Below are positions 21,727 to 34,300 of a stretch of 42,500 nucleotides of DNA, one piece after another. The notes under the pieces were generated by a model. The model saw only the letters and a program-made list of their open reading frames with translations. It searched no databases and was not told the origin of the DNA. Source of the DNA: Sphaeroforma sirkka (lineage: Eukaryota > Opisthokonta > Ichthyosporea > Ichthyophonida); NCBI GenBank assembly GCA_001586965.3, contig LUCW03000574.1, forward strand, positions 10,001-52,500. The letters are read 5' to 3'. The position numbers were made by a program, and so were the translations under genes. Position 1 is the stretch's first letter, and each line of letters opens with the position of its first letter.

Positions 21727-23537
21727 TATAGATGTATATATAATATAATAATATATTGCAGCAAGACAAAATACCTCAACTTTGGTATTTGCATACCCGA
21801 GCTAGGTACTCCAGCCTCAGAATTCAAACACAACTAGGAGTTTTCCGAAAAAAAAACTAATAAAGATACACAAACACGGACACACACAGCAGTATACTTC
21901 AGATTAGAGACCAGCTCGCTCGTTCACTTCTCTCGTCTATCACTCATCAGATTGTAGCAGTGCTTTGAAAAATTAATATGTAGAAATGATTTAAAAATGA
22001 TTCGTATTTATAAAGTTCATACTCAATAGGGTGACACACTTACTTGCTACAATGTAATGCACAATAAATCAGGTACATGTATTGTCGAATGTAGATGCGG
22101 CGTAGAATATAGTATGCGCAATGATGACAGGTATCGTGTATACTGTCAATGTAAAATATCTCTGTACATATTGCCATCACGGCGAACTGCGAAGCTGTGT
22201 AAATACAAATATATACATATTTTTTGTTCGAAATATATTCATACATAGCCTTCTAATAAATTGAACATTTGGGTAAAATTGGAGCGGATCCAGTGGTAAT
22301 GGGGAAGGTAATCCGGAAATAGCACCCCTTTTTAAGGTCTGGTGTCGTTGAGAAACCTTAATGCGGCAAGCAAATACGTTTGTAGTAAGACATTTTGGAA
22401 AAGAAAAATGGCTTTGAAGCCTGAACTCCTGAAGGACCTATCTAAATCCAACTTTGTTTTTGGGCAGGCGTAGCTGGTATGGAGCATGACAGGGCGCTCC
22501 TCTCTCGGAGTCGGGAGTCTCTGTATATTTTTAAACATGCCCCAAATCAGCAAATCCTACTTTTTTTCCTAAAATAGCTTTATAAGTGGACTAGAATCCA
22601 CTTTTCTATTTTTTTTATTTCGTAAAACATACACACATGCCCCAAATTCTTGTTTTATTTATCTAAAATAGTTTCATAAGTGTACTAGAGTGTCGGATAT
22701 ATTTCGAGGCGATAAAAAGCGTGCGAGTTCGTATGATGGATCAGTGAATCCGATGCCAGGAAGACTATTTACAATATTTTTGGATTTTTTTAAGACCTCT
22801 TGAAAAAATGGACTCTTCTCAATATTTGGAGCAATTCTCGAGATTGCTCAATAAGATAAGAATAAGACCCGAAAAAAGAGGAGTACTGTGTTGGTTTTCA
22901 TTTTTTTAATATTTTTTTGTTTTGTCATATTTTTTTTGAGAATAACAACAAGTAGAGCAGCAAATAGCAATACACAATACATACGTCAAAAAAACAAACA
23001 AATGTACAACATATACAAAAACATAAACATTGTTAGGGGGTTTGTTTTTTTAGAAACAAACCGCTGTTTTTAATAAGGGTGTTGGGTGCTGGGTATTACC
23101 ATAAAAGTACATTCTCAAGTCATTGGTATCATAAGTGTTCATGAAAAGCGTTTGTATCTGGTATGTATGCGACTATGCGCATTTCTATAACGACATTTAT
23201 TATGCATATATGATATATCTGTATACACATGTGGCCCTGGGTAGTCTGTACACATGATGTGGATATAAATACTATCGTAGCAATAATAAAAACATATCAG
23301 GGACTCGCTATATATGTATGTTTGAACACTGCGAGATAAACCACCTTGTAGAGTAAGTGTGGTATTATCGTATTCCTGGATTCAGTAACTAGTTTGGTTC
23401 GCCATAACTCATCCTCTTCTAAACACGCATTCCACCACAGCCCCAAACAAGATAAGGTATATCCCAACAGCATTGAGATTTAAGGAATTTCAACCAAAAA
23501 TAACTCAAGTACGCAATACACTGAGAGTGGCATTAAT
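21726..23537. other. AT-rich spacer upstream of the lipase gene
   Basis: No exon I can support. A minus-strand open frame of 73 codons at 22332-22553 is not recognisable. Two imperfect copies of a phrase starting ATGCCCCAAAT and ending TAAGTG-ACTAGA lie at about 22538 and 22637. The part next to 23538 would hold the promoter of the downstream gene. Confidence 0.5.
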
Positions 23538-23858
23538 ATGAGTGGTAAAGATACAAATGAGAGCTGCGTGGAGGTTGGTAATGACGTGAATGATGGGGTT
23601 CGCGACAGTTTGACAACGTCTCTCCAAAGCAAGACTAGTGTGGAAACGCCTGCGTATTTCTCTGCTTTATCAGGTGATAAAATTTCCAAGAGTGTGACAA
23701 TACAAGAGACGGGCGAAACCAGCAAAGATGATATGGGGAAAGACTTCATTGAGCTCTCGAATCTCGGTGTCAGTATATCGGACGAAATCAATACAGGGCA
23801 GTCTAGCAGAGACTATATCGCTCAACCAGCGGCCGCTGATGATGACTCAGACTGGGAC
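23538..23858 (+). CDS. Probable first coding exon of the membrane lipase gene
   Basis: Opens with ATG (MSGKDTNESC) and encodes about 107 residues rich in Ser, Thr, Asp and Glu, ending DDDSDWDE before a GTATGC donor. It is hydrophilic, fitting a cytosolic N-terminal tail for the polytopic protein encoded downstream. It ends in phase 2, whereas exon 25338-25525 needs phase 1, so at least one further exon should lie in the AT-rich stretch between them, or this exon belongs to another transcript. Confidence 0.5.
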
Positions 23859-24217
23859 GAGTATGCTTTTTTATATGGCGTTTGTTGTTCTTTTTACGTG
23901 GACTTCGATATGCGTGTTGGTTATACAGCCTATCATCAGTCCCCTCTGATTACTAACACAATATCCCATTTCCTGAGTACCCGATCTCCTCTGCAGTCTG
24001 TCACTAGTCACTATATTTTACATTACTTTACACACTATGCTACTTTAAAGTGTATGCTCTTGTTATATTGACACACACATGCATCAAAGCAATAGCACAA
24101 GACACGCAGAACTGGTCTGGCGCCCAAAAACTAAACCTCCCTTACACATGAGTCATAATACATGACTCACTACTACATGCCGCCCACACGCATTACAATA
24201 TTTATATGTATATGTTA

Positions 24218-24709
24218 TAAGTGTTTATATATATATATATTATTGTGTGTGTTTGTGTGATTGTATATGCATATACGAATATACATAAGTAAGGTATATG
24301 TATATGTACATATGTATATATATACATATGTGTATGTTTGAACATATATATATATATATATATGTATGTATATATATATGTGTGTATATATGTATATATG
24401 CATGAATTATTTGTCTGATGTTGTTACACATACCTACACACATATGTATCATCAAAATGTATATATATTAAAATGTGTATATGTATATATTTATGCATAT
24501 AATGCATATATATTATATATATATATATACATATATATATAATATATGCATATATATAATATATAGATGGATATATATGCATGCATATATGCATATATAT
24601 GTATATATATATATATATATTTTATAAACACATATACACATATTATATATGTATATATATGCATACAACATACATATATATGCATGTATATGTATGTATG
24701 TATGTATAT

Positions 24710-24740
<31 letters not shown>

Positions 24741-24930
24741 ATATATATTATTAATAAAATCAAATGCAATATATACATACATGTATATATATATGTATAT
24801 ATACATATTGTATATGTGTATAATGTGTGTATGCATATATATATATATATATATATATACATAATATATGCATATATACATATACATAATGTATGTATAT
24901 ATATATATATATAAATATATAACTATGTAT
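24218..24930. repeat. 700-bp alternating TA/CATATA/TATATG tract
   Basis: Nearly continuous alternating purine-pyrimidine sequence with TATATATG and GCATATAT variants. It produces long Tyr/Ile open frames on both strands that are not genes. Lies in the first large intron of the lipase gene. Confidence 0.92.
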
Positions 24931-25079
24931 TTATGTCGGTATTGCGAGTGGTTTCTTGTGTAGTATCCACAGTCCCGGAGCGAATGAAATGGCCTAGATG
25001 CAGATGTGTATTTTAGCTTACCCTATAATTGCCACATACTACCTTGTAACTTCGAACATACTACTTGTTCGGGTCACAA

Positions 25080-25335
25080 TACCAATGTACTACATATAGT
25101 TATATTAATCAATACTGATGGACTGCATAGAGTTGTATTAATCAATACCAATGGACTACATATAGTTGTCTCAATCAGTATCAAAGGACTACAAATAATG
25201 GTTTATCAGTATCAATGGACTACATATAGTTGTATTAATCAATATCGAAGAACTAAATATAGTGATATTAATCAATACCAATGGACTACATATAGTTGTA
25301 TTAATCAATATCAAAGGACTACATATAGTTATTTC
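25080..25335 (+). repeat. 33-bp tandem repeat ending at an acceptor
   Basis: About eight copies of a 33-bp unit with ATTAATCAATACCAATGGAC and TACATATAGTTG. The array ends within the TATTTCAG acceptor of exon 25338-25525. Confidence 0.88.
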
Positions 25336-25337
25336 AG

Positions 25338-28300
25338 CTGACCTTCAGATTCCAATCCACAGCCCGGCAGGGCGCGAGATGGTTGACATGACCGAAGTGC
25401 AGACATGGCTGTTCACCATTCGCAAATGGTACCACGTGTACATCTTCTGCACTGGGCTGATTATCTTTACACTGCTTGGTCTGCGCATGGAGATGGGTGT
25501 CTTCTATGCTCTGCTGTCTACTAATGTGAGTGTTCAGTTGTCCTGATTGTTTAAAAAAAGCGGTGTTGTAGGCACATCCCACTAGCGATCCATGGAATTA
25601 CTTTGGTCAAAAACTGTCTAGTTTTTAAGTACCTGCTTTTGTCACTGCTTTCAGAGACCTTTGGCTTTAAGTTCTTGAGCATTGCCGCGTGGTTCTGTGT
25701 ATGAAGTATTTTATGTTTTTCCGCTGCCTGGAATCTTGATATATATCCATCGAGATAATGCAGACACGTTTGAATATATATATATATATATATAATATAT
25801 ATACATTCCATCGGAATAGCAAACATTGAGCAGGATACGAATAAATTGCGCTTCTTGATCATAACCATATATGAGCGTACTGCCGCGGCTATTGACCCCG
25901 TCTTCTGTTTATGCCCTCTCGACCACAGAATAATAACCATGACCCAGGCACAGACTACACGACGGTTCTGCTCAATATATCTATTATGATAATGTTGGCG
26001 GTGTTGAGTGCGTTCTGTGTATTGGCCAATGCGTTGCTCATACAAGAGGAATATCGCGGCCTCGGATTCATGGTCATGCGCTTGTAAGTGTACCAACATA
26101 AACCCTAAACAGGTGCACCACACGCTAATGAAACACCTGCCCTGATAGACATCGTAGGCCATCTGAGTTCATCCTAGCACACCCTAATACACCTTAGAGT
26201 ACACCCTAGGGTACCCCCTGTAATACACCCTAGTACATTTTGGACATCCTAAAGTACTCTCTAGGGCACACCCTGTAATACACCCAAGTACACCGTACTG
26301 CAACCTATTACACCCTAGAGCACACCCTAGGATACACCTTGTACTACACCCTACTACATCTTAGTCACCCTAAAGTACACTCTAGGGCACACCCTGTAAT
26401 ACACCCTAGTACACCTTTGACATCCTAAAGTACACCCTATTACATTCTAGGGTACCCGCTGTATTACACCTTAGTACACCTTAGTAGTACACCCTAGTAC
26501 AATCTAGAGTACACCGTGACCTGGAAAACACCCTAGCCCACTTAAGTGTAATCTAGTCCATCCTACTACACCTTAGTACGCCTTAGTACAATCTAGTGTA
26601 CACCGTGACCTGGAAATAACCCTAGCCCATGTAAGTATAATCTAGTCCACCGTACTACACCTCAGTACGCCCTAGTACACCTAATTTGGGCAGCTTTTCA
26701 TTCCGAAAGTTCCTGGAGACCTACGAGATAGAAATGTCCAATACAATGGCTTTATTAGGCGTTAGAACGTTTTGGGGGTCATATGCAACACCTGACCATG
26801 TTTCCGTCCGATGTGTTTTAAATATGTATTCTGAGGTCCCCTCCACCACAAATATATTTCATCCACATATTCATCAATATAATCATTAACATATTCATCA
26901 ACATATTCATTAATATATTCATCAACATAATCATCAACATATTCATTAATATATTCATCAACATATTCATCAATATATTCATCAACATATTCATCAACAC
27001 ATTCATCAATATATTCATCAACATATTCATCAACATATTCATTAATATATTCATCAACATAATCATCAACATATTCATTAATATATTCATCAACATATTC
27101 ATCAATATATTCATCAACATATTCATCAACATATTCATCAATATATTCATCAACATATTCATCAACATATTCATTAATATATTCATCAACATAATCATCA
27201 ACATATTCATTAATATATTCATCAACATATTCATCAATATATTCATCATCAACATATTCATCAACATATTCATTAATATATTCATCAACATAATCATCAA
27301 CATATTCATTAATATATTCATCAACATATTCATCAATATATTCATCAACATATTCATCAACATATTCATTATATATATTCATCAACATAATCATCAACAT
27401 ATTCATTAATATATTCATCAACATATTCATCAATATATTCATCAACATATTCATCAACATATTCATTAATATATTCATCAACATAATCATCAACATATTC
27501 ATTAATATGTTCATCAACATATTCATCAATATATTCATCAACATATTCATTAATATATTCATCAACATATTCATCAATATATTCATCAACATATTCATCA
27601 ACATATTCATTAATATATTTCATCAACATAATCATCAACATATTCATTAATATATTCATCAACATATTCATCAATATATTCATCAACATATTCATCAACA
27701 TATTCATCAACATAATCATCAACATATTCATTAATATATTCATCAACATATTCATCAACATATTCATCAACATATTCATCAATATATTCATCAATATATT
27801 CATCAACATATTCATCAACATATTCATCAATATATTCATCAACATATTCATCAACATATTCATTAATATATTCATCAACATAATCATCAACATATTCATT
27901 AATATATTCATCAACATATTCATCAATATATTCATCAACATATTCATCAACATATTCATTAATATATTCATCAACATAATCATCAACATATTCATTAATA
28001 TATTCATCAACATATTCATCAATATATTCATCAACATATTCATCAACATATTCATTAATATATTCATCAACATAATCATCAACATGTTCATATTAATATA
28101 TTCATCAACATATTCATCAATATATTCATCAACATATTCATCAACATATTCATCAACATAATCATCAACATATTCATTAATATATTCATCAACATATTCA
28201 TCAACATATTCATCAACATATTCATCAATATATTCATCAATATAATCATCAACATATTCATTAATATATTCATCAACATATTCATCAACATATTCATCAA

Positions 28301-31300
28301 CATATTCATCAAACATATTCATCAACATATTCAATATTAATATATTCATTGATATATTCATCAACATAATCATCAATATATTCATCAACATATTCATCAA
28401 TATATTCATCAATATATTCACCAACATATTCATCAACATATTCATTAATATATTCATCAACATAATCATCAACATATTCATTAATATATTCATCAACATA
28501 TTCATCAATATATTCATCAACATATTCATTAATATATTCATCAACATATTCATCAATATATTCATCAACAACATATTCATCAACATATTCATTAATATAT
28601 TCATCAACATAATCATCAACATATTCATTAATATATTCATCAACATATTCATCAATATATTCATCAACATATTCATCAACATATTCATCAACATAATCAT
28701 CATCAGCATATTCATTAATATATTCATCAAACATATTCATCAACATATTCATCAACATATTTCATCAATATATTCATCAATATAATCATCAACATATTCA
28801 TTAATATATTCATCAACATATTCATCAACATATTCATCAACATATTCATCAACATATTCATCAACATATTCATTAATATATTCATTGATATATTTATCAA
28901 CATAATCATCAATATATTCATCAACATATTCATCAATATATTCATCAATATATTCACCAACATATTCATCAACATATTCATTAATATATTCATCAACATA
29001 ATCATCATATATATTCATTAATATATATTCATCAACATAATCATCAACATATACATTAATATATTCATTAACATATTCATCAACATATTCATCAACATAT
29101 TCATTAATATATTCATCAACATAATCATCAACATATTCATTAATATATTCATTAATATATTCATCAACATAATCATCAAAATATTCATTAATATATTCAT
29201 CAACATATTCATTAATATATTCATCAACTTAATCATCAACATATTCATTAATATATTCATCAACATATTCATCAATATATATTCATCAACATATTCATCA
29301 ACATATTCATTAATATATTCATCAACATAATCATCAACATATTCATTAATATATTCATCAACATATTCATCAATATATTCATCAACATATTCATCAACAT
29401 ATTCATTAATATATTCATTGATATATTCACCAACATATTCATCAATGTATTCATCAACATATTCATCAACATATTCATTAATATATTCATCAACATAATC
29501 ATCAAAATATTCATTAATATATTCATTGATATATTCATCAACATAATCATCAATATATTCATCAACATATTCATCAATATATTCATCAATATAATCATCA
29601 ACATATTCATCAACATATTCATTAATATATTCATCAACATAATCATCAACATATTCATTAATATATTCATCAACATAATCATCAACATATTCATTAATAT
29701 ATTCATTAACATATTCATCAATATATTCATCAACATATTCATCAATATATTCATCAATATATTCATCAATATATTCATTAACATATTATCAATATATTCA
29801 TCAACACAATTATCAACTTATTCATTAATATATTCATCATTATATTCATCAACATATTCATCAATATATTCATCAATATATCCATCGTGTTGTAGGTACT
29901 GGTTTGCTCTGTTCACGGATAAAAAAGATGAAGAAGGATCAAGAACGCACAAATTCTGGCTAGTAACTTGGGATGCAACAATTGTGCAGTTTGTCTTTCG
30001 ATTTCTCGCATTAGGTATGCCCAATCTATGACAGTTTGCATAGTTACTTGTGCGATACTTCTCCTATTCGACAATATATATACTAAAGCTCAAGAAAGGG
30101 TAGCTTGTCGCACGGCGTGTGAATGTTGACCGCTACAATTTCGTTTTGCATACGTGTGTTTTGCCTGCGTTTGATAAACCCCCGTGCAGCCGATGCGTGT
30201 ACTGTTGTTGCTTGACTTTTGGTTTATTCTCTTTCACATGCTTCTCTCTGACCTTGTTGATTGTCCTTGTTCTGGTAGATGTGGTGCCCATAGTAGTAGG
30301 CTTAGCCATGAGCGGTGACTTCTTTGCGTACTGGGTGATTTCGGCTGTGGTGGTGGGCATGGTGCTGTCCCTGGTCCGCTTGTTCATGGAGTTTCTTAAC
30401 TTCGTTATATTGGCCATACGTCATGTGCGAGAGAACTGGAGAAGGCTGCTGGCAGTGCGGTTTAGACCCGTTCCGCTGTCGGAGGTGTGTTATATGTACG
30501 TTTATTTCATGGGTGTACTCTGCACTGTTATGTACGTTTATTTCATGATTGTGCTCTGCACTGTGTTGTGTACGTTTATTTCATGATTATGCTCTATACT
30601 GTGTTATGTACGTTTATTCCATGGGTGTGCACTGCACTGATAACTACCAACTTAGGGTGGCCAGCCGTGAAGCCGTAGTTGTTGTCAATAGTTGTTGAAC
30701 AGGCTGTATGTTGCGATAGCTGTCTCGTGCGCGTGTAACGTTGTTAGTGCTAGTCGTTGTTAGTTGTTAGTGCTAGTCTTTGTTAGTTGTTAGTGTTAGT
30801 GTTGTCACCCACTTATCGTTGGGTCTGTATACCTCTGCATAGTGTGCGGTCGCAAAACTCTGGCCGCAATTAGCACCTGCCGTTCAATATTGTGTGCGTT
30901 GTGGGCAAATGAACAACCAAGCATCCCTCATCTATAGCAAATATCAAGGAATACTGCGTCTAAGTATAAAAGTGATTCGGCACACATTGGTACCACCAGT
31001 GCACTGTTTAGAATGGCATAGTGGATGGATGCCTGTACCCATAACGCCCACGTATTGGGTATCACTTTTTATATTGCACTCTGATATGAACTGTCCACTG
31101 TCCCTCATCGCCTGTTACTGTGTGTTTGGGGGCAGGTTGTGAAAAGTTACGCCTTCTTCGAATACGAACATAAGCTGCTGATTGAGAAGCGAGTAACCTC
31201 ATGGATAATCACATACAGGTATGTCATGCAAGTGTATAGTACTTGGTATGTCATGCAAGTGTACAGTACTTGGTATGTCATGCAAGTGTAAAGTACTTGG

Positions 31301-34300
31301 TAGGTGTTGCGCACACGCCATAGTTTGAGCGTATTTGCCCTCGTGCAGGCTCGATAGAACGCTCCGCATGTTCATCCTCAAGAGTTCGGGAAAGTGCTGT
31401 GGAGTATTTGGTGATTGTTACGCTAGCTATTGATTTCGTAACTCTCTACTATGTCGTTGGTGGTTGTTACGCTAGCTATTAATTTCGTAACTCTCTACTG
31501 TGTCGTTGGTGGTTGTTACGCTAGCTATTGATTTCGTAACTCTCTACTGTGTCGTTGGTGGTTGATACGCTAGCTATCAATTTCGTAACTCTCTACTGTG
31601 TCATTGGTGGTTGTTACGCTAGCTACTAAAACTCTAGTGTCACTGTGTCGTTGCTCCGTCAGATGGCCGTCACACACCACACGTGCCCTCTGCTGTACTG
31701 TTTTATTCTGTCTCTGCAACTGTTTTTTGTCACATAACCTCTAGACATGTTTGTTTGTTTGTTGTTTGGGTTTTTAGGGTTTTATGTTAGCTTGGTGGGT
31801 GGCTGTGTTTGTGGCCATTGGTCCCAAGTGTGGCCCATATCATTGTGGTCTCAGTTACTTAATATAGGCGTGTCTGTTTGCTTATTGTTTGGGGGTTTAG
31901 GGTTTTATGTTAGCTTGGTGGGTGGCTGTGTTTGCCAATGGTCCCAAGTGTGGCACATACCATTGTGATCGCTGTTACTTAATATAGACGTGTTTTGATG
32001 ACTCATCCATTCCGTATTCTCTGCTGACATGTCTTGACAGGCTACAGAAGGCCTTCAGGTACTTCGGTGGTTCTTATTGGGTAAGTCAGGTGTGAGTCAT
32101 CCGCATAGACTAGGTTTAAAGTGTGGGGTTTCGGGTTTACCTTGGATAGCATGATACATAGCTTTGAGATATCCCGCTGAGTACCTAAACTCCGCTCGTT
32201 CACTACAAATATACGCACTCTTTACGTCTACGCAGAGGCTCACACTCACCACCACATACTCTGCGCTTATGGCGTGGCATCACACTTCGTTAGGGTTTTA
32301 GGGTGTGCTATTTATTAGGTTGTTGGCATTGTGGCTATCTGCTATAGCGATATACATTTTTTATTTAGTTTTTAGGGTTTTAGCTGAGCCATTGCTTTGA
32401 TCTGTCGGGTGTGTGTGGTGTGTTTGGTGGCCGCTCCATCGTATGTATGGCTGCCCATCTATCCCTCACCTTCCCTATTCACCTACACATCCTTTGCCTT
32501 CCTTGTTTATTCAAATCTAAACATCCTTTGTCTCCCTTGTTCATTATTCATCCTTCGTCATGCTTATCCACCTACCTATCATTTTCTTTATGCATCTCTT
32601 CACAGGCCCTGTCCATTTTAATTGTGCTTCAATTTGTGTTCGTGGGGCTTTTCGAGGACAGTCAGGGCTGGATCTTCCTCTGTACAATCAACTATCTCGT
32701 TATATACGTAAGTGAAATACCTACTCTGTCTCGTTATTCGACATCCTCGTGATATACGTAATTTCATCTTCTACCTTAATACGTACACAAGGTAATCAAC
32801 TACCTCGTTATATATTTAAGTGAAATACCTACTTTGTCTTGTTATTCGACATCCTCGTAATATTCATCATTCCTCTCCTACTTTATTACGTACACAAGTT
32901 ATTCAACTACCTCGTTATATACGTAAGTGAATTACCTACACAGTCTCGTTATTCAACATCCTCGTGATATACGCAATGTCCTCTTCTACCTTATTACATA
33001 CACAAGTTAATCAAATATTCCGTTATATACGTATTTGTATTGACTTCCTCAATATATATGGGAGTGCGTGAACGTCACAAACTGAAATGATAGTGCATAA
33101 TACAGTGATCTGTTGGATGTGTTTGGTCTATCAGTCTTCGGTTTAAAAAAGTCATTTCGGTTTTTTGTCCAGTTTCGAGTGTTCACGTAAGTATATAGTA
33201 ACTACCACCTAATTGTTGTGTGACATAGATGTGTAGTATGTACTAATTAGTTGTTGTGTAACATAGGTGTATAGCATGTTCTAATTGGTTGTAGTGTGTA
33301 CTAATTAGTTATTGTATCACAAAAGTATAATCCTTTCGCCCGTAGGTACTTTAGGTAAAATAAGATACAGCCTTCCCTGCGGGTCCTCGTGGTAGAGAGG
33401 GCACCCTTATATTCATTTCCACTAATAATATACCTATTAATCCTTTTAATTGTACTGCTCATCTGAAAGAGATCTGCATCTACTGAGGAATAGCACATCA
33501 TTTGCTTTACACCCCTCTAGGGCCCAATTTAACAGAATATATTCTCTATTCCACTGACACAATAACCTAACCCTAAAACCCTAACCCCTTAAACCCTACA
33601 ACTGTATTCGCATAGGTACTGATATGGCGCAAGGCAGCGCCGTGGAGTGAAGTGGCGGCGTTGGCAGAATCCGAAGAGGATTCGCAAAGTACAGGCGACG
33701 CAAACAACAACACGGTGTGTACGTCCTTACATGCGATGCATATGATTTGTATGTATGGTTTACATATGATTTTAAATGTATGGTTTACGTATGATTTGTA
33801 TGTATGGTTTACATATGATTTGTATTTATGGTTCACATATGATTTGTATGTATGATTGACATATGATTTGTATGTATGGTTTATTATTCCTCAAGTTAAT
33901 AATCATTGTTAGATGATTAAATATCTAATATTACATGTAAAATATATCATATATCATATGAAATCGACAATACAGACTGGAGTGCCACAGAAGTCAGCTT
34001 CAAATCTGTCCGCGAGGCCCTCGCGATTGGCTCGAATGGCCTCCAGAGTAGCCGGCCAGGTAGGCGTGGATATGATTTTTTACAGTTTATTATTAGATCC
34101 TTTAGAGTTTATGGTTAGAGTTTTCTTATGGTTTATGAACAGAGTTTTTTTGGGTTTGTGATTAGGGTTTCTAGGGTTTAGAAAACCCTAAACACCCTAA
34201 AAACAAAGGGTTTATTGTTTTTTTTTTAGTGTTTGTGATTCGGAGTTCCTAGGCGTTTCTGGGGACTACGTGGACCGCATAGTCTGTAACGCGATTTCTG

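Noticed and set aside
24215-24914. Open frames rich in Tyr-Ile on both strands
   Set aside because: Direct translation of alternating TA/CATATA microsatellite; no splice or start signals and no protein-like composition.
26762-29784. Very long minus-strand open frames of Met-Asn-Ile-Leu and Asp-Glu-Tyr-Val repeats (up to 453 codons)
   Set aside because: They are products of a 12-bp satellite without stops in two frames; they lie wholly in an intron of the lipase gene and frames change at every small slip.
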